From: JBEBVQ01 sp964527735
GTDB taxonomy: Bacteria; Bacteroidota; Bacteroidia; Chitinophagales; Chitinophagaceae
NCBI GenBank assembly: GCA_964527735.1
Contig: CAZGPG010000002.1
Location: 186,001 to 250,000, forward strand
Direction of reading: 5' to 3'
DNA length: 64,000 nt
The notes below the pieces were generated by a model. It saw nothing but the letters and a program-made list of their open reading frames with translations. It did not search any database and was not told the origin of the DNA. Each line of letters starts with the position of its first letter. Position 1 is the stretch's first letter. Positions 42,295-52,525 of this stretch are shown here, in pieces. The position numbers and the translations under genes are program-made.

Positions 42295-42338
42295 AAACAG
42301 AAAAAAAATACAACGCTTCCGGATGAACAGAAGCGTTG
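42295..42338 (-). terminator. Rho-independent terminator after the PorV/PorQ-family gene
   Basis: On the minus strand a perfect 9-bp stem CAACGCTTC/GAAGCGTTG (42338-42330 with 42319-42311, 10-nt loop) is followed by TATTTTTTTT. It lies 29 nt after the porin stop codon and closes the three-gene TonB/T9SS/porin unit. Confidence 0.85.
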
Positions 42339-42366
42339 CAATGATTTAAAAATAAGTTTTTTTAGC

Positions 42367-43482
42367 TTAGCTGCCAGCCGCTTTTTTTATGCCATGCGGG
42401 AACATCATGCGCAGCGAAAATGTATGTACACCGTTATTGGGGCGTGCCGTGGGGCGGAACGCATAGTCAATAGCGAACCGGGGGCCTTTACCTTCATTGG
42501 CACGATACTGTACCGTAGCACCTGCGCTCACACCTGTATAAAAGGTACGGCTGTCTGTGGCACTGGTGATCTGACTTTCATACCGGTAAGCGGCACGAAG
42601 CATGAATGTTTCCTGGAATGCATATTCCGCTCCCAGACCAATGTAATCGTTGTTAAAAGAATTGGATTGGAATGACCCCATTACCGTAGCTCTGTGCTGC
42701 GGTTCATCATATTCGCTTTTAAGTCGTTTTTCATCCAGGTAAAAATCGTATGCAAGACCAATGTTCAGGTACGTAGGCATTTCAAACTTTTCAGTAGGCG
42801 TATTACGGCTGCCGGTATAAAGGGGATTTTCTGCGGATTCGTAGTTAATAGCAAAACCTTGTCCGGAGAAACGCATATTCGTGCCTATGTTACGCAGGGT
42901 AACACCGAAATGGAAGTTATTACGGGCGCCTGTTACATACTGCACACCTGCTTCAAAGCAGGCGCCGCTGGCTCTGGCATCGCGCAGCGACTGGTTAATA
43001 AAACTGGCTGCAACACCCGCGCGGATATATTCATTAAACTCTTTGGCAAAGCCTGCCTGAATATTAAACAACTGCGGTTTATAGCTACCGATGCCTCCAT
43101 CGGGATTGTTGTAATCGGTAATATCGATCTCACCAAAAGTCATGGACTGTATGTTAATCCCCAGCACACCTACATCGCCCAACTTTTGGGCAAATCCCAT
43201 ATTGCTGATACCCACATTGGAACCACGCAAATAAAGGGTATGTGCAAATCCGACTTCGGTTCCGTCGGCGAGCGATAACCCCGCAATATTGCCTTTCATA
43301 GCCTCCATGCCCTTAACATTTGCTGTGTTAAGCCCAAAAACACCATTACTAAGCCCCCACGGATTAATCATCAATTCCATAGCCCCTGCCTGTCCCGTAC
43401 GGTCTTTGTTACCGGCATACGCCTGTATGGAAAAGCCGAGAGCACAGATCGCTACGACAGCTTTGGTAGAAAACGTATTCAT
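42367..43482 (-). CDS. PorV/PorQ-family outer-membrane protein
   Basis: A 371-residue outer-membrane beta-barrel. A signal peptide (about 1-23, ending AYAG) is followed by INPWGLSNGVFGLNTANVKGMEAMKGNIAGLS, an opening of the PorV/PorQ (UPF0164-like) family, and repeated barrel strands. In T9SS, PorV shuttles cargo from the translocon to the attachment complex and PorQ helps anchor it. It is the last gene of a unit with a T9SS cargo and a TonB receptor, and a strong terminator follows. It may be a dedicated partner of that cargo instead of the general PorV; that is inference from position. Confidence 0.78.
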   Translation of the reverse strand: MNTFSTKAVVAICALGFSIQAYAGNKDRTGQAGAMELMINPWGLSNGVFGLNTANVKGMEAMKGNIAGLSLADGTEVGFAHTLYLRGSNVGISNMGFAQKLGDVGVLGINIQSMTFGEIDITDYNNPDGGIGSYKPQLFNIQAGFAKEFNEYIRAGVAASFINQSLRDARASGACFEAGVQYVTGARNNFHFGVTLRNIGTNMRFSGQGFAINYESAENPLYTGSRNTPTEKFEMPTYLNIGLAYDFYLDEKRLKSEYDEPQHRATVMGSFQSNSFNNDYIGLGAEYAFQETFMLRAAYRYESQITSATDSRTFYTGVSAGATVQYRANEGKGPRFAIDYAFRPTARPNNGVHTFSLRMMFPHGIKKAAGS

Positions 43483-43508
43483 AATTCGAAGTAATGAAAT
43501 TTTTTAAT

Positions 43509-43530
43509 GGAGCCGGCCGGAGCCGGCTCC
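43509..43530 (-). terminator. GC-rich hairpin between the T9SS protein gene and the porin gene
   Basis: GGAGCCGGC (43509-43517) pairs perfectly with GCCGGCTCC (43522-43530) around CGGA. It lies 12 nt after the stop codon of the 1351-residue protein. No T-run follows on the minus strand, so it may only attenuate transcription or stabilise the mRNA end. Confidence 0.5.
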
Positions 43531-43542
43531 TTATACTAAATA

Positions 43543-46500
43543 TTAATAGTTTGTAACGTCTATCGGACGCATAGCTCCAAACCAGCGGAGCACAGTTTCT
43601 CCAATTCCGCCGGCATTCACATGTATCAGATACATACCGCTGGCTATCGGTAATCCCTTTGCATTACGGATATCCCAGTCTATATAAGAAACATTAGGAT
43701 TGTCTTTCTCCAGTCTGCGCACCAGCGAACCGTCCAATGAATAAACATTAACAGTCGCTCTGCGTGGCAGGTTGGTAATACGGACACGTGTATCCAGTCG
43801 GTTGATTTCATACCCGGCATAAGCATAGTATGGGTTGGGTACCGCTTTGATCTTATCCAGCAGCTTCTGCTTGTCACTTGCATACGGGTTATCCGCATCT
43901 TCTAATGTACTCGGAGCGAGGTCGTCTGTACTGAACGAATATAACGGCAACCTGTTATTCCTTGCAGGAATGGAAGGATCCGGCGTATACGCGGCATAAG
44001 GACGATCTACACGGATCCGCAATCTTGTTTCTGTCGGTATAATGCCATCCTTCAGCGAGTTCAGCTCGAAGTTGCTATTCACCATGGGTAATCCCACCCA
44101 CATCATCATTGCAGGAATACGCCGTGCCGGAACAAACGGGTTCGTGCTGGAAAGCACTTCGTGCAATTCTGCTCCTCTGTCATATTTAGTATTCAGGATG
44201 TAGATATAATGCTTCCCGCCGAAAATAGGCCCGCCCATTTCATTAAGCAGTTCCGATGTCGGGTTCCAGATCATGTCATTACCATTGTATCCTTTCAACC
44301 AGGAGTCTTCTGCAAACGCGATGTTCAGACGCATACCTGTTTCCTGATCAATCGCATATCCGGGGAACCACGACTTACCTCGACTGGTATTATCATATAC
44401 AGGGTTGCCTGCGGCATCTACTTCACCGGTCCAGGAAGCATGATTCCTCGGCCTGAATTTACCTGCATTACCTTCAGCAAGTGTAGCGTCATCCTGCATT
44501 TCGATAACTACGCATTCAGTCCATTTGGACTTATCGGGAGTCATAACGATATCCACACTACGTACATTATTCAATCCTGCTAAAGTTGCAGATCCGGTAT
44601 AGATAACTCCAAAACCACATGCCGCTCTTGTTTCATCACTGGCCAGCGCATAAGGCGCCCATGTACCTTTCACAAGCCCGTTGGATGAGAACATGTTTTC
44701 GTAAAACTGTCCTACGGAGTCCATATAAATAGTACCACTGCCTCCGGGTACCCGGGTATCGTTCCAATTACACGGAGGAGGATTTCCATCTTCATCATTC
44801 GATTCCAGGTTCTTCCCGCTCCGGATCCAGTTTGTATATACTCTGCCTTCACCATCGCTTACACCTGCAAGCCAGGTTTTCCCCGGATCGGAAAATACAA
44901 CCGAAGAAGTAATATAACCGTTACGGTCAACCTGATCTTCTCCCGGACGCACAACTTGTTTAACTGTTACGGAAAGACCGTATTTTTCCAGTAGCTGATC
45001 ATTTACCACCTTGAGATTACGCTCACTGTATATTACATCAGCGCCATCATTATACACCAGTTCCCACGAGGCGAGAGAATCCACAACACCTCTTTCGTCA
45101 TTAGCAACCGTACCTTTAATATACAGCTCCCACTTACCCGGTTTCACCTTCAGGGGGTCTATCACCTTAATATCAACCGGCCCCTGACCCGGTTCGTACA
45201 ATGGTTGTGTGGCATGATAATCCGGGCCGGCAAGCGCCTCATCTTCCGAAGCCTGGCTCATCTGCAATGCAAGACCGCCATTGCCCGTCCCTTCAATACG
45301 TTTAATAATAACGCCGGTACCATAATCGGAATTAAGCACCGTGCCCATTTCCCCGTTAGCAGGATTGGGCATGGCAGCAACAACAACGAGGTTTTCACCA
45401 CCCGGGGCTTTATCACCTTCCAGATAAGGCATGTCTTGTGTGTTGGCTGCAGATGCACGGGTTGAACCGCTGAAGCTCGGAACTATCAACCCGGTAGCAG
45501 TATCACGTATAGCAGCAAAGTCATTATACGCATACGCAATCGCCACAAAATAATAGTTACGGTAATTGACAAAACGCTTGTCTGCACCGGTGGCAAATGC
45601 ATCAAATTGCAGCGAAAAGCTATGCACCAGTCCGCTGTCCCTGCCTTCCACTTTCATAACAGAAGTCCAGGTAGAATCATTCCCGTTACCGAAATCCTCA
45701 CGGTTCCAGTTGCGAATTGCTCCAACACCGTTCCTGATGTCGGTCTGGAAAACTTCAATAGCCAGGTCTGTATTAATAGCGCCGTTTTCGTCAAAGATAT
45801 CTGCGGGCTGAACCTGTGCATGTTTTAACTGGAAAACACGATAACCTTCAAACTTATATAATGAATCGGGGAAATCTTTCGATTTTGCCGAAGAAACCTG
45901 GTATCTGCCTGCGGTATCGTAGCCGAATTTTTCCTGGAAGTTATTACTCCTGGAGTCATCATTCAGCATATAGAATATAAGCTTACGATCCATTTCACGC
46001 ACTACGAGGCGCGGAGCATCAGGCCCGCGGATCACTTGGAAGTTCGATTCGTAAAGTTCCTGCGCAAGATCAGATGCTGCACGTATTTTGGAGAACGAAG
46101 TATTCGGACAACCACCTGCATCAGCGACCCAGATAGCAGCTATGGTAATGGTATTTTCGGCTCCGGCTTCCAGTTGGAAAGGACCGGAAGAGTGTACGAA
46201 ACGACGGTCACCAACAAGGTTGTTACACGCACATTCCGACCACTGGGTATTATTGCCCGGGTCGCCGGGATAAACGAACTGGGTGAGCGGACGGCCGGCA
46301 GTAGTAGCCGTAGAACGCGAACCCGGCACACCATCCCAATCGAAGGTAAAACGCAGACCGCCCCGTGTTGAGCCGGTCATATATCCATAAATATGCTGCC
46401 CGTTTGAAGGGTTACCGATCGGGGAAAAGTCATTATTATAATAATAAAAACCCGACATGCCCAAAACCTCAAAAGAATCAGTCACGCCATCCGCAGCCAT

Positions 46501-47598
46501 GATTTTACGCCTGGGACCTTCAAAGAAATCCACCCCTACCATGGGTACCTGGTTTCCATAGCTGTTAATCTGCCCGGAGCCGTCTACGCTGGTACCATTG
46601 TACAGGATACCCAGCTCACGGGCGGTATCACAACCGATATAGTCGTCGAAAGGATACCCGAGATCCGCATCCGTCCAGGTAGCCACATAAGCGCTGTCCA
46701 GCGACAGGTTACTACGATTGATCATGCGATAACGATAAAACGTGGCATCATTCAGTACGTCTTTGGTAGAAAAAGCAAAAGCACTTGCCTGCACTTCCAG
46801 GCCTATCGCTTCTGTCTGAGTTTGCTGCTTCACATTACCGCGATCATTAAATACCCACCAGATATACTGGTCGCCGGGGAGATCAGGTTCGTTACCGGTA
46901 GGAACTCCCGGATAATCTCCTTCTCTCCAGTTATACTTACCATCATTATCCACATCTATAAAAGGAGCGTACGACCGTGTACTGGTCTGCAATTGCTGAA
47001 GCGGAGTACCGCTTATGCCCTTTGCATCCGGGTTGTTCGTTGCTGGCCATTCCCTGATAGCGTCAAAACGGGTATCGTTCTCTACCGAAGCTTGGTCGTT
47101 ACGGCTCATCAGATCACGAAACGCAATAATATCCGATTTATTCACCTTCCAGAAACGGTCCCATTCCGCACAGGTAGTTGCCGATACATCATCGTTATCT
47201 TCAAGGGGGCCGGGCCAGTAATCATTCCCATCCTGACGATATGTTTGTGCCGCCACCTTCAACTGACCTTGCGGATCATAACCGCCTACCCATATAGATC
47301 CGGCAAAAAGGGAATGTTTCCGTGAACCTTTGGGGACTTCATAACCGGCCTCACTGATCCCGATATTCCACCACATATCCCCTCCTGTCATCAGGCGGGC
47401 GCGTACGTTATTGATATCAAGATCTATGGAAGCTACTGCCGGTCGGCAGCCTGCAGTAGTACGGAATTTGCCTTTGTCATACGTTGCCCGTTTGGTATTT
47501 GCCTGTATATTAGGACGTGCAACCGCATTCAGACTCATGCCTGTCACCACAGCTATCAGAGCTGTAATCACTAACCGCTTTTTACTATTAAATAACAT
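43543..47598 (-). CDS. Large T9SS-targeted surface protein (1351 residues)
   Basis: A very large exported protein without a recognised enzyme domain. The signal peptide (about 1-27, ending NAVARP) is followed by a conserved-looking opening (NVRARLMTGGDMWWN, HSLFAGSIWVGGYD) and long beta-rich regions. Residues about 1230-1337 form a type A-like sorting domain (KAVPNPYYAYAGYE, VYSLDGSLVRRL, SGMYLIHV). The chain then ends with an unusual extension, RWFGAMRPIDVTNY. It lies 25 nt after a TonB receptor gene and 60 nt before a PorV/PorQ gene. I infer a surface protein that works with the receptor. Confidence 0.82.
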   Translation of the reverse strand: MLFNSKKRLVITALIAVVTGMSLNAVARPNIQANTKRATYDKGKFRTTAGCRPAVASIDLDINNVRARLMTGGDMWWNIGISEAGYEVPKGSRKHSLFAGSIWVGGYDPQGQLKVAAQTYRQDGNDYWPGPLEDNDDVSATTCAEWDRFWKVNKSDIIAFRDLMSRNDQASVENDTRFDAIREWPATNNPDAKGISGTPLQQLQTSTRSYAPFIDVDNDGKYNWREGDYPGVPTGNEPDLPGDQYIWWVFNDRGNVKQQTQTEAIGLEVQASAFAFSTKDVLNDATFYRYRMINRSNLSLDSAYVATWTDADLGYPFDDYIGCDTARELGILYNGTSVDGSGQINSYGNQVPMVGVDFFEGPRRKIMAADGVTDSFEVLGMSGFYYYNNDFSPIGNPSNGQHIYGYMTGSTRGGLRFTFDWDGVPGSRSTATTAGRPLTQFVYPGDPGNNTQWSECACNNLVGDRRFVHSSGPFQLEAGAENTITIAAIWVADAGGCPNTSFSKIRAASDLAQELYESNFQVIRGPDAPRLVVREMDRKLIFYMLNDDSRSNNFQEKFGYDTAGRYQVSSAKSKDFPDSLYKFEGYRVFQLKHAQVQPADIFDENGAINTDLAIEVFQTDIRNGVGAIRNWNREDFGNGNDSTWTSVMKVEGRDSGLVHSFSLQFDAFATGADKRFVNYRNYYFVAIAYAYNDFAAIRDTATGLIVPSFSGSTRASAANTQDMPYLEGDKAPGGENLVVVAAMPNPANGEMGTVLNSDYGTGVIIKRIEGTGNGGLALQMSQASEDEALAGPDYHATQPLYEPGQGPVDIKVIDPLKVKPGKWELYIKGTVANDERGVVDSLASWELVYNDGADVIYSERNLKVVNDQLLEKYGLSVTVKQVVRPGEDQVDRNGYITSSVVFSDPGKTWLAGVSDGEGRVYTNWIRSGKNLESNDEDGNPPPCNWNDTRVPGGSGTIYMDSVGQFYENMFSSNGLVKGTWAPYALASDETRAACGFGVIYTGSATLAGLNNVRSVDIVMTPDKSKWTECVVIEMQDDATLAEGNAGKFRPRNHASWTGEVDAAGNPVYDNTSRGKSWFPGYAIDQETGMRLNIAFAEDSWLKGYNGNDMIWNPTSELLNEMGGPIFGGKHYIYILNTKYDRGAELHEVLSSTNPFVPARRIPAMMMWVGLPMVNSNFELNSLKDGIIPTETRLRIRVDRPYAAYTPDPSIPARNNRLPLYSFSTDDLAPSTLEDADNPYASDKQKLLDKIKAVPNPYYAYAGYEINRLDTRVRITNLPRRATVNVYSLDGSLVRRLEKDNPNVSYIDWDIRNAKGLPIASGMYLIHVNAGGIGETVLRWFGAMRPIDVTNY

Positions 47599-47623
47599 GA
47601 CTTATGATCGTTATTACTTTTGT

Positions 47624-50600
47624 TTAGAAATTGAATTGCAATCCGACTGTAATCCTTCTTGGTAGGTTATAACGTCCCGGATGATTCATAGACACCCGGT
47701 AAAGATCCTGGAATGACTGAGCATCCGTTTGGGTACGTATCACATTTTCACCCAATGAGGAGGTCAGGTATCCGTCATCATCCGGACGGCCGGTATAACG
47801 GTAAACACTCATCACATCGCGGGTATTCAGCAGATTCTGAATATAGGTAAATACATTCAGATAGTACGGACGTCCCTTGGTGGTACCATCTTCTCTTGTT
47901 TTCCTGAAATCAAGTGTAAAATCCTTATCCAGCTTCAGATTCAGCATATAATGCCAGGGAAGACGCGCACCATTGATCTGTCCGATAATTACGTTGGCAT
48001 TATGTACGCCCCCCTGCAACGTCTGCGGCTGTGCCAGCAAGGTATATGGTTCTCCGCTCCGTGTTTGGAACAGGAAATTCGCACCAGCATTCTGCAGTAC
48101 ATGCTTTCCGGCAATCACCGGCCCTTCGTCCCTGCCATAACGGTAATCAATACTCGCCGCTATAATATGGCGGGAATCATAATCCAGCGCATTGGTAAAC
48201 ATCAGATTGGGCAGCTGGGCAGAGATCAGGTACTGTAATAATCCGCCTGCAGCAATAGCCCCTGTACCGCCTGAGTTACCGGAAGCAGTGCTGGAACCGG
48301 TACCATCAGCAAACTGGAGTGTATACGCAATGGTCATAGCCAGGTGATTGACCCGTCTCAATTCATACTTCAAACCAAGCCCTTTGGTGGTGGAGAAATC
48401 ACGGTTTCCAAATGTATAATAGGTTTGTGGCCATGCAAAGACATAAGGACGGATCTGTATCTGGTCCCGGCGCTCTTTATAAAAACCGTTGATCGTTATT
48501 GCTGAAAGCTCAGTAAGCCGTTGCTGGAAACCGACCTCATAGTTAACAGCCTTTTCAGGCTTGAGGTCCGGATTACCGATAATACCACTCGGATTCTGCG
48601 TCATGAAGAAGTAATCAGCGGGAGTCGCAAAAGCACCTGCGCCGCTCAGCACTGAATTCAAGCCCGGTTTCGGACGTTGAATGATCACGTCATAATGTGC
48701 ATAAAACAGAGCTTCATCCGATATCGGGAAGGAAAATGATATACGGGGCATTGCATTCACCTGAGGCTTGTAATCTTCGAAGGAGGTATTAGGGTCATAC
48801 TCAGAATCTGTAATACGCGGGCTGTTCGAATTTTCAAGATATGGCTGCGGATCGCGACCACCGGTAGCGCCCCTCAGTACATATGGGTCCGAAATTTCGC
48901 GTCCGTTAGCATCATACCATGTATCCCCGTTACGATAGCCGATAACCGACGGATTTGAAGATGCGTTGTCATTTACATATACTGCATAATCACTGCCGAT
49001 ATTATCCGGATGCGCTCCATTATTAATCAGGTTGCGACTACCATCGACATCTCCGGCATATCGTCCGGCATAAAGATTATACGGATCCCTTAACACTTTG
49101 GTATTGTTATCAAAGCGCTCTATACGGACACCGATCGTGAACCGGATATCCCTGAACGTAATATTATCCGATATATAACCTGCCAGGTAATTGGGTCTGT
49201 AAGCGCCTATCGGACGCGTATAATTCCCATGTTCATCTTTTGCCGTCCAGAAATCATTAAAATTCACCTGCCCGGTTACAATATTACCCGCATAATCATA
49301 CCCGTTATAGCTTACCAGGCTGGCGCCGTTATTCAATAACTCATCAGCAGTAAACATATCCAGTGAATACATAGAAGGATCGTAAGCATCCGGCTGCAGG
49401 TAGTCACGGCCTCTCACATCCAGACCCAGCTTTTGCCGGAGGTTGTAATCAAAACCGCCGTCGGGCGCCGCTGTGTCATACCTTACCCGGTCATAAAACA
49501 CAGTATCGTTAGGCCCGAAGGCAACCAGACCATCCTTAATATCTTGTTGTGTATAACGTTGGCCACCTGCTATATAAACAGATCCGGGACCTCTGTCCAT
49601 TTCAGAAAACGGCACAACACGGTGCGTCAAAAGACGCATTAAGCCCCACAAGCCTGAACCGCCTACGCTATAAAAGCGTTCTGAACGTTGCTGATAATAC
49701 ATACCAAATTCGATAGCATGGGTTGCCCTCTTCATTTTATAGTCAAACGAAGCGTCTACACCCAGAGAAAACTGTTCTGCCTGTTGCTTGCTGAAGCCAC
49801 TTTGCGGCGTACCCACATTTGACCATAGAGAGTATGTAGTATTAGGGACATCGCCATTACGCAGATAGGCGCCCGCGCTGGCAATATTGCTGAGCAATAA
49901 AGGAGTTTCGCCGCCAAGATTATAATAAGCAGAAGTATAATTGGCCAGCAGGGGGTTCAATTCTGCTCTTTCATACGTAACACCGGTAGGCTGGTATCCG
50001 TACAGCAGGATGGCGGTTTTTCCGGTGCTGTCATCCACGCCGGGAGCATATACCGGCTCATAATTTTCCGTGAATTTTCCTACATATCCGTATTTAAACG
50101 GATCCGTTTTATGATTGGGATCCTGCACACTGCTATGATCCCGCTGATAATCCGCCTGAACGGAATAAAAGGCATTCTGGATCGTATTAACGTCATCCCT
50201 TCTTTCTCCGTCCTCATTGATTACCGGAGCAGCCTTTTTAAAGCTCTGGGTAAAACGAAGATAACCACGGCCTGTATAACCGATCGTTTTAGAAGTTGCC
50301 TCAGGCGCAAAAAGGGAAAGCCCGCGACTGTAGTTATATGCATTAGTATAGAAGAACGCACCGCCCGCTGTAATATTAGTACCCGGCGACAGCTCATAAT
50401 CCAGCTTTCCGGTAAGGCTCGCCCGCTGACCGGATGCATTACGGCGCTTTTTCTCCATCACCAGATCTTCCTGGGTCACGAATTCGCTCGCCGGAGCAAA
50501 GTTGGGTACACCGGTAGCATTCGGCCGGGCTACAAGCGGATTTTGCTGAAGATCCCGAAGGACATCATCCTTTACCACCCAGTTGCCAATATAGGAAGGA

Positions 50601-51475
50601 CTTCCGTCTTCATCATAACGATAATCACCTGCCAGGAAGAAACCCACTATCGGCTTTTTAAAACCATCTGCATCACGGCGGCTGGCAAAAGGCCCGGAAA
50701 GATTAAAAGCAAGCAGATTCGTATTAAAGCCCTCTACCGAATGCTCTGCGGTAATACCGCCACGGTAGTTGCTGGAGACACCCCTGGTTGTGATATTGAT
50801 CACACCACCGGAGGCATCACCGTATTTGGCAGAGATACCGGAGGTGATCACCTGCATCTGGTCTATTACATCGGGGGCCTGATTGATATAGCGGCCGCCT
50901 GTTACCTGGATACCATCGATGATGATCAATGTACCCTCGCCACGCGCACCACCTATATTAACACCGCCGCCGCTGCTTCTCTGATACACACCGGTGTTCA
51001 ATGCCGCAAAATCGGAAGTATTACGGGTAGGCAGCACCTTGATCTGCTCGCTGGTAAGCGTACCGTTGGGACCGGGCTTGCCTTTGTCGATCAGTGGCGG
51101 CACATAGGTTGAAACTATTTCAACTGCATCCAGCGTGGTAGCCGACTCGAGGGTCTTGTCCACAAGCGTGGTATAGCTGGGACTTACAATTACGCCGTTG
51201 ATACGAATCGGCTTCATGCCGGTGAAAGAGATGATCACATCATAACGGCCGGCCTGGAGCGGCTTTACCGAATATTTACCGTCATAGTCCGTTGCAGCGC
51301 CACCTCTAACGCTCCCCCCCTGCTCCACACGGATAATCGCGCCGATCACAGGTTCTTTTCTCTCATCCAGGATGGTACCAGCGATCTCACCAACCTGTGC
51401 CTGGGCAAGTGCTTCTTTGTCTGCGGCGCCGATAAACAGCAGCATGAAGAATAAACAACGTAATGTACGCTTCAT
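47624..51475 (-). CDS. TonB-dependent receptor paired with a T9SS surface protein
   Basis: A 1283-residue outer-membrane receptor. ATG 51475 gives a proper signal peptide (MKRTLRCLFFMLLFIGAAD...ALAQ). A carboxypeptidase-regulatory-like domain (about 28-105, GEIAGTILDERKEPVIGAIIRV) precedes the plug (about 120-230, QRSSGGGVNIGGARGEGTLIIIDGIQV, AKYGDASGGVINI). A very large barrel of about 1000 residues ends in GLQFNF. No SusD gene follows; the T9SS protein gene is in that place. A near-consensus promoter box TATCTTTA lies upstream. The ligand is unknown. Confidence 0.92.
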   Translation of the reverse strand: MKRTLRCLFFMLLFIGAADKEALAQAQVGEIAGTILDERKEPVIGAIIRVEQGGSVRGGAATDYDGKYSVKPLQAGRYDVIISFTGMKPIRINGVIVSPSYTTLVDKTLESATTLDAVEIVSTYVPPLIDKGKPGPNGTLTSEQIKVLPTRNTSDFAALNTGVYQRSSGGGVNIGGARGEGTLIIIDGIQVTGGRYINQAPDVIDQMQVITSGISAKYGDASGGVINITTRGVSSNYRGGITAEHSVEGFNTNLLAFNLSGPFASRRDADGFKKPIVGFFLAGDYRYDEDGSPSYIGNWVVKDDVLRDLQQNPLVARPNATGVPNFAPASEFVTQEDLVMEKKRRNASGQRASLTGKLDYELSPGTNITAGGAFFYTNAYNYSRGLSLFAPEATSKTIGYTGRGYLRFTQSFKKAAPVINEDGERRDDVNTIQNAFYSVQADYQRDHSSVQDPNHKTDPFKYGYVGKFTENYEPVYAPGVDDSTGKTAILLYGYQPTGVTYERAELNPLLANYTSAYYNLGGETPLLLSNIASAGAYLRNGDVPNTTYSLWSNVGTPQSGFSKQQAEQFSLGVDASFDYKMKRATHAIEFGMYYQQRSERFYSVGGSGLWGLMRLLTHRVVPFSEMDRGPGSVYIAGGQRYTQQDIKDGLVAFGPNDTVFYDRVRYDTAAPDGGFDYNLRQKLGLDVRGRDYLQPDAYDPSMYSLDMFTADELLNNGASLVSYNGYDYAGNIVTGQVNFNDFWTAKDEHGNYTRPIGAYRPNYLAGYISDNITFRDIRFTIGVRIERFDNNTKVLRDPYNLYAGRYAGDVDGSRNLINNGAHPDNIGSDYAVYVNDNASSNPSVIGYRNGDTWYDANGREISDPYVLRGATGGRDPQPYLENSNSPRITDSEYDPNTSFEDYKPQVNAMPRISFSFPISDEALFYAHYDVIIQRPKPGLNSVLSGAGAFATPADYFFMTQNPSGIIGNPDLKPEKAVNYEVGFQQRLTELSAITINGFYKERRDQIQIRPYVFAWPQTYYTFGNRDFSTTKGLGLKYELRRVNHLAMTIAYTLQFADGTGSSTASGNSGGTGAIAAGGLLQYLISAQLPNLMFTNALDYDSRHIIAASIDYRYGRDEGPVIAGKHVLQNAGANFLFQTRSGEPYTLLAQPQTLQGGVHNANVIIGQINGARLPWHYMLNLKLDKDFTLDFRKTREDGTTKGRPYYLNVFTYIQNLLNTRDVMSVYRYTGRPDDDGYLTSSLGENVIRTQTDAQSFQDLYRVSMNHPGRYNLPRRITVGLQFNF

Positions 51476-51577
51476 ATTCAGATTTAATGATTTATTAACC
51501 AAATGAAGGGGTAAAGATAAAATTTCTTGTTAAAATACCGCTTCTCTTTCCTGATTTTTGTCAGAAATATGTTTATC

Positions 51578-52525
51578 TCATACGTTATCATGCAAAATCA
51601 GCAGCTTATCAAGCAATGTTTTACTCATCTTATACATGGATTCGAAGCTGTATCCGGCTATATGGGGAGTAATAAGCACCTCTTCCTTTCCCGACAATAA
51701 TGCTATATCCGGCTGAAGGATGGTTCCGGTATCACCGGATGGTTCGCCTTCCACAACATCCAGCGCTGCACCGGAAATTCGCTTTTTTTCAATTCCTTCA
51801 AGAATCGCCGTTGTGTCTGCTATAGTACCGCGCGATGTATTGATCAGTATAAACGGCCGCTGCATGGCATACAGGAAATCCCTGTCGAAATAATGATGCG
51901 TATTCCTGGAATATGGTACATGAAAACTGACGATATCAGCTTGCTGCTGTATCTCCGCGAGCGAAGCAGCAGCTACATATGCCGGCAGGGGAATATCCGC
52001 CTTTATATCATAAACAAGCAAACGCATATCAAATGCCTGCAACTTACCGGCTAATGCACGGCCGGTATGACCAAAACCTATGATACCCAGCGTTTTTCCT
52101 TCCAGTTCCATACCACGGTTAGCTTCACGCTGCCATATTCCCCGCTGCACCTGGCCATGGCTGCGGCTTATCTTTTTAGTAAGCGCCAGCAGCATGCCCA
52201 CTGTATGTTCTGCTACCGCATTGGCGTTCCCCTCCGGGCTGCTGAAGCATAGTATTCCTCTCTGCCCTGCATAATCCGTATCAATGATCTCCATGCCCGA
52301 TCCCATCCTGCCAATCCACTTCAGAGCCGGCGCCGCATCCAGCATTTCCCGTCCCATCAACAAACGGTTGGACGTGATCACCCCGGTACAATCCGCTATC
52401 GCTGCCGCTGCCGTTTCCGGCGTAACGACATCCATCATTTTCACCCGGTACCCTGCTGCCTCCAAGCCTTCCGGGAGCACCGGGTGCACCGGGGCCGCTA
52501 TCAGCACATCACCCTTATGCTTCAT
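51578..52525 (-). CDS. D-2-hydroxyacid dehydrogenase family protein
   Basis: A 315-residue NAD(P)-dependent oxidoreductase that acts on 2-hydroxyacids, similar in architecture to phosphoglycerate dehydrogenase (SerA). The nucleotide-binding motif is LGIIGFGHTGRALAGKL near residue 148, the substrate arginine lies in INTSRGTI, and the catalytic pair is completed by E near GEPS and H in ITPHIAGYS. No ACT domain is present. Its start codon overlaps the end of rsmA by 4 nt (ATGA), so the two are translationally coupled. The substrate is not decided. Confidence 0.88.
   Translation of the reverse strand: MKHKGDVLIAAPVHPVLPEGLEAAGYRVKMMDVVTPETAAAAIADCTGVITSNRLLMGREMLDAAPALKWIGRMGSGMEIIDTDYAGQRGILCFSSPEGNANAVAEHTVGMLLALTKKISRSHGQVQRGIWQREANRGMELEGKTLGIIGFGHTGRALAGKLQAFDMRLLVYDIKADIPLPAYVAAASLAEIQQQADIVSFHVPYSRNTHHYFDRDFLYAMQRPFILINTSRGTIADTTAILEGIEKKRISGAALDVVEGEPSGDTGTILQPDIALLSGKEEVLITPHIAGYSFESMYKMSKTLLDKLLILHDNV

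Noticed and set aside
42694..43278. Open frame of 194 codons opposite the PorV/PorQ gene
   Set aside because: Antisense to a beta-barrel gene, without family features.
50111..51112. Open frame of 333 codons on the plus strand opposite the TonB receptor
   Set aside because: It lies fully inside the receptor gene in antisense and has no domain pattern; the receptor plug and signal domains on the other strand are clear.
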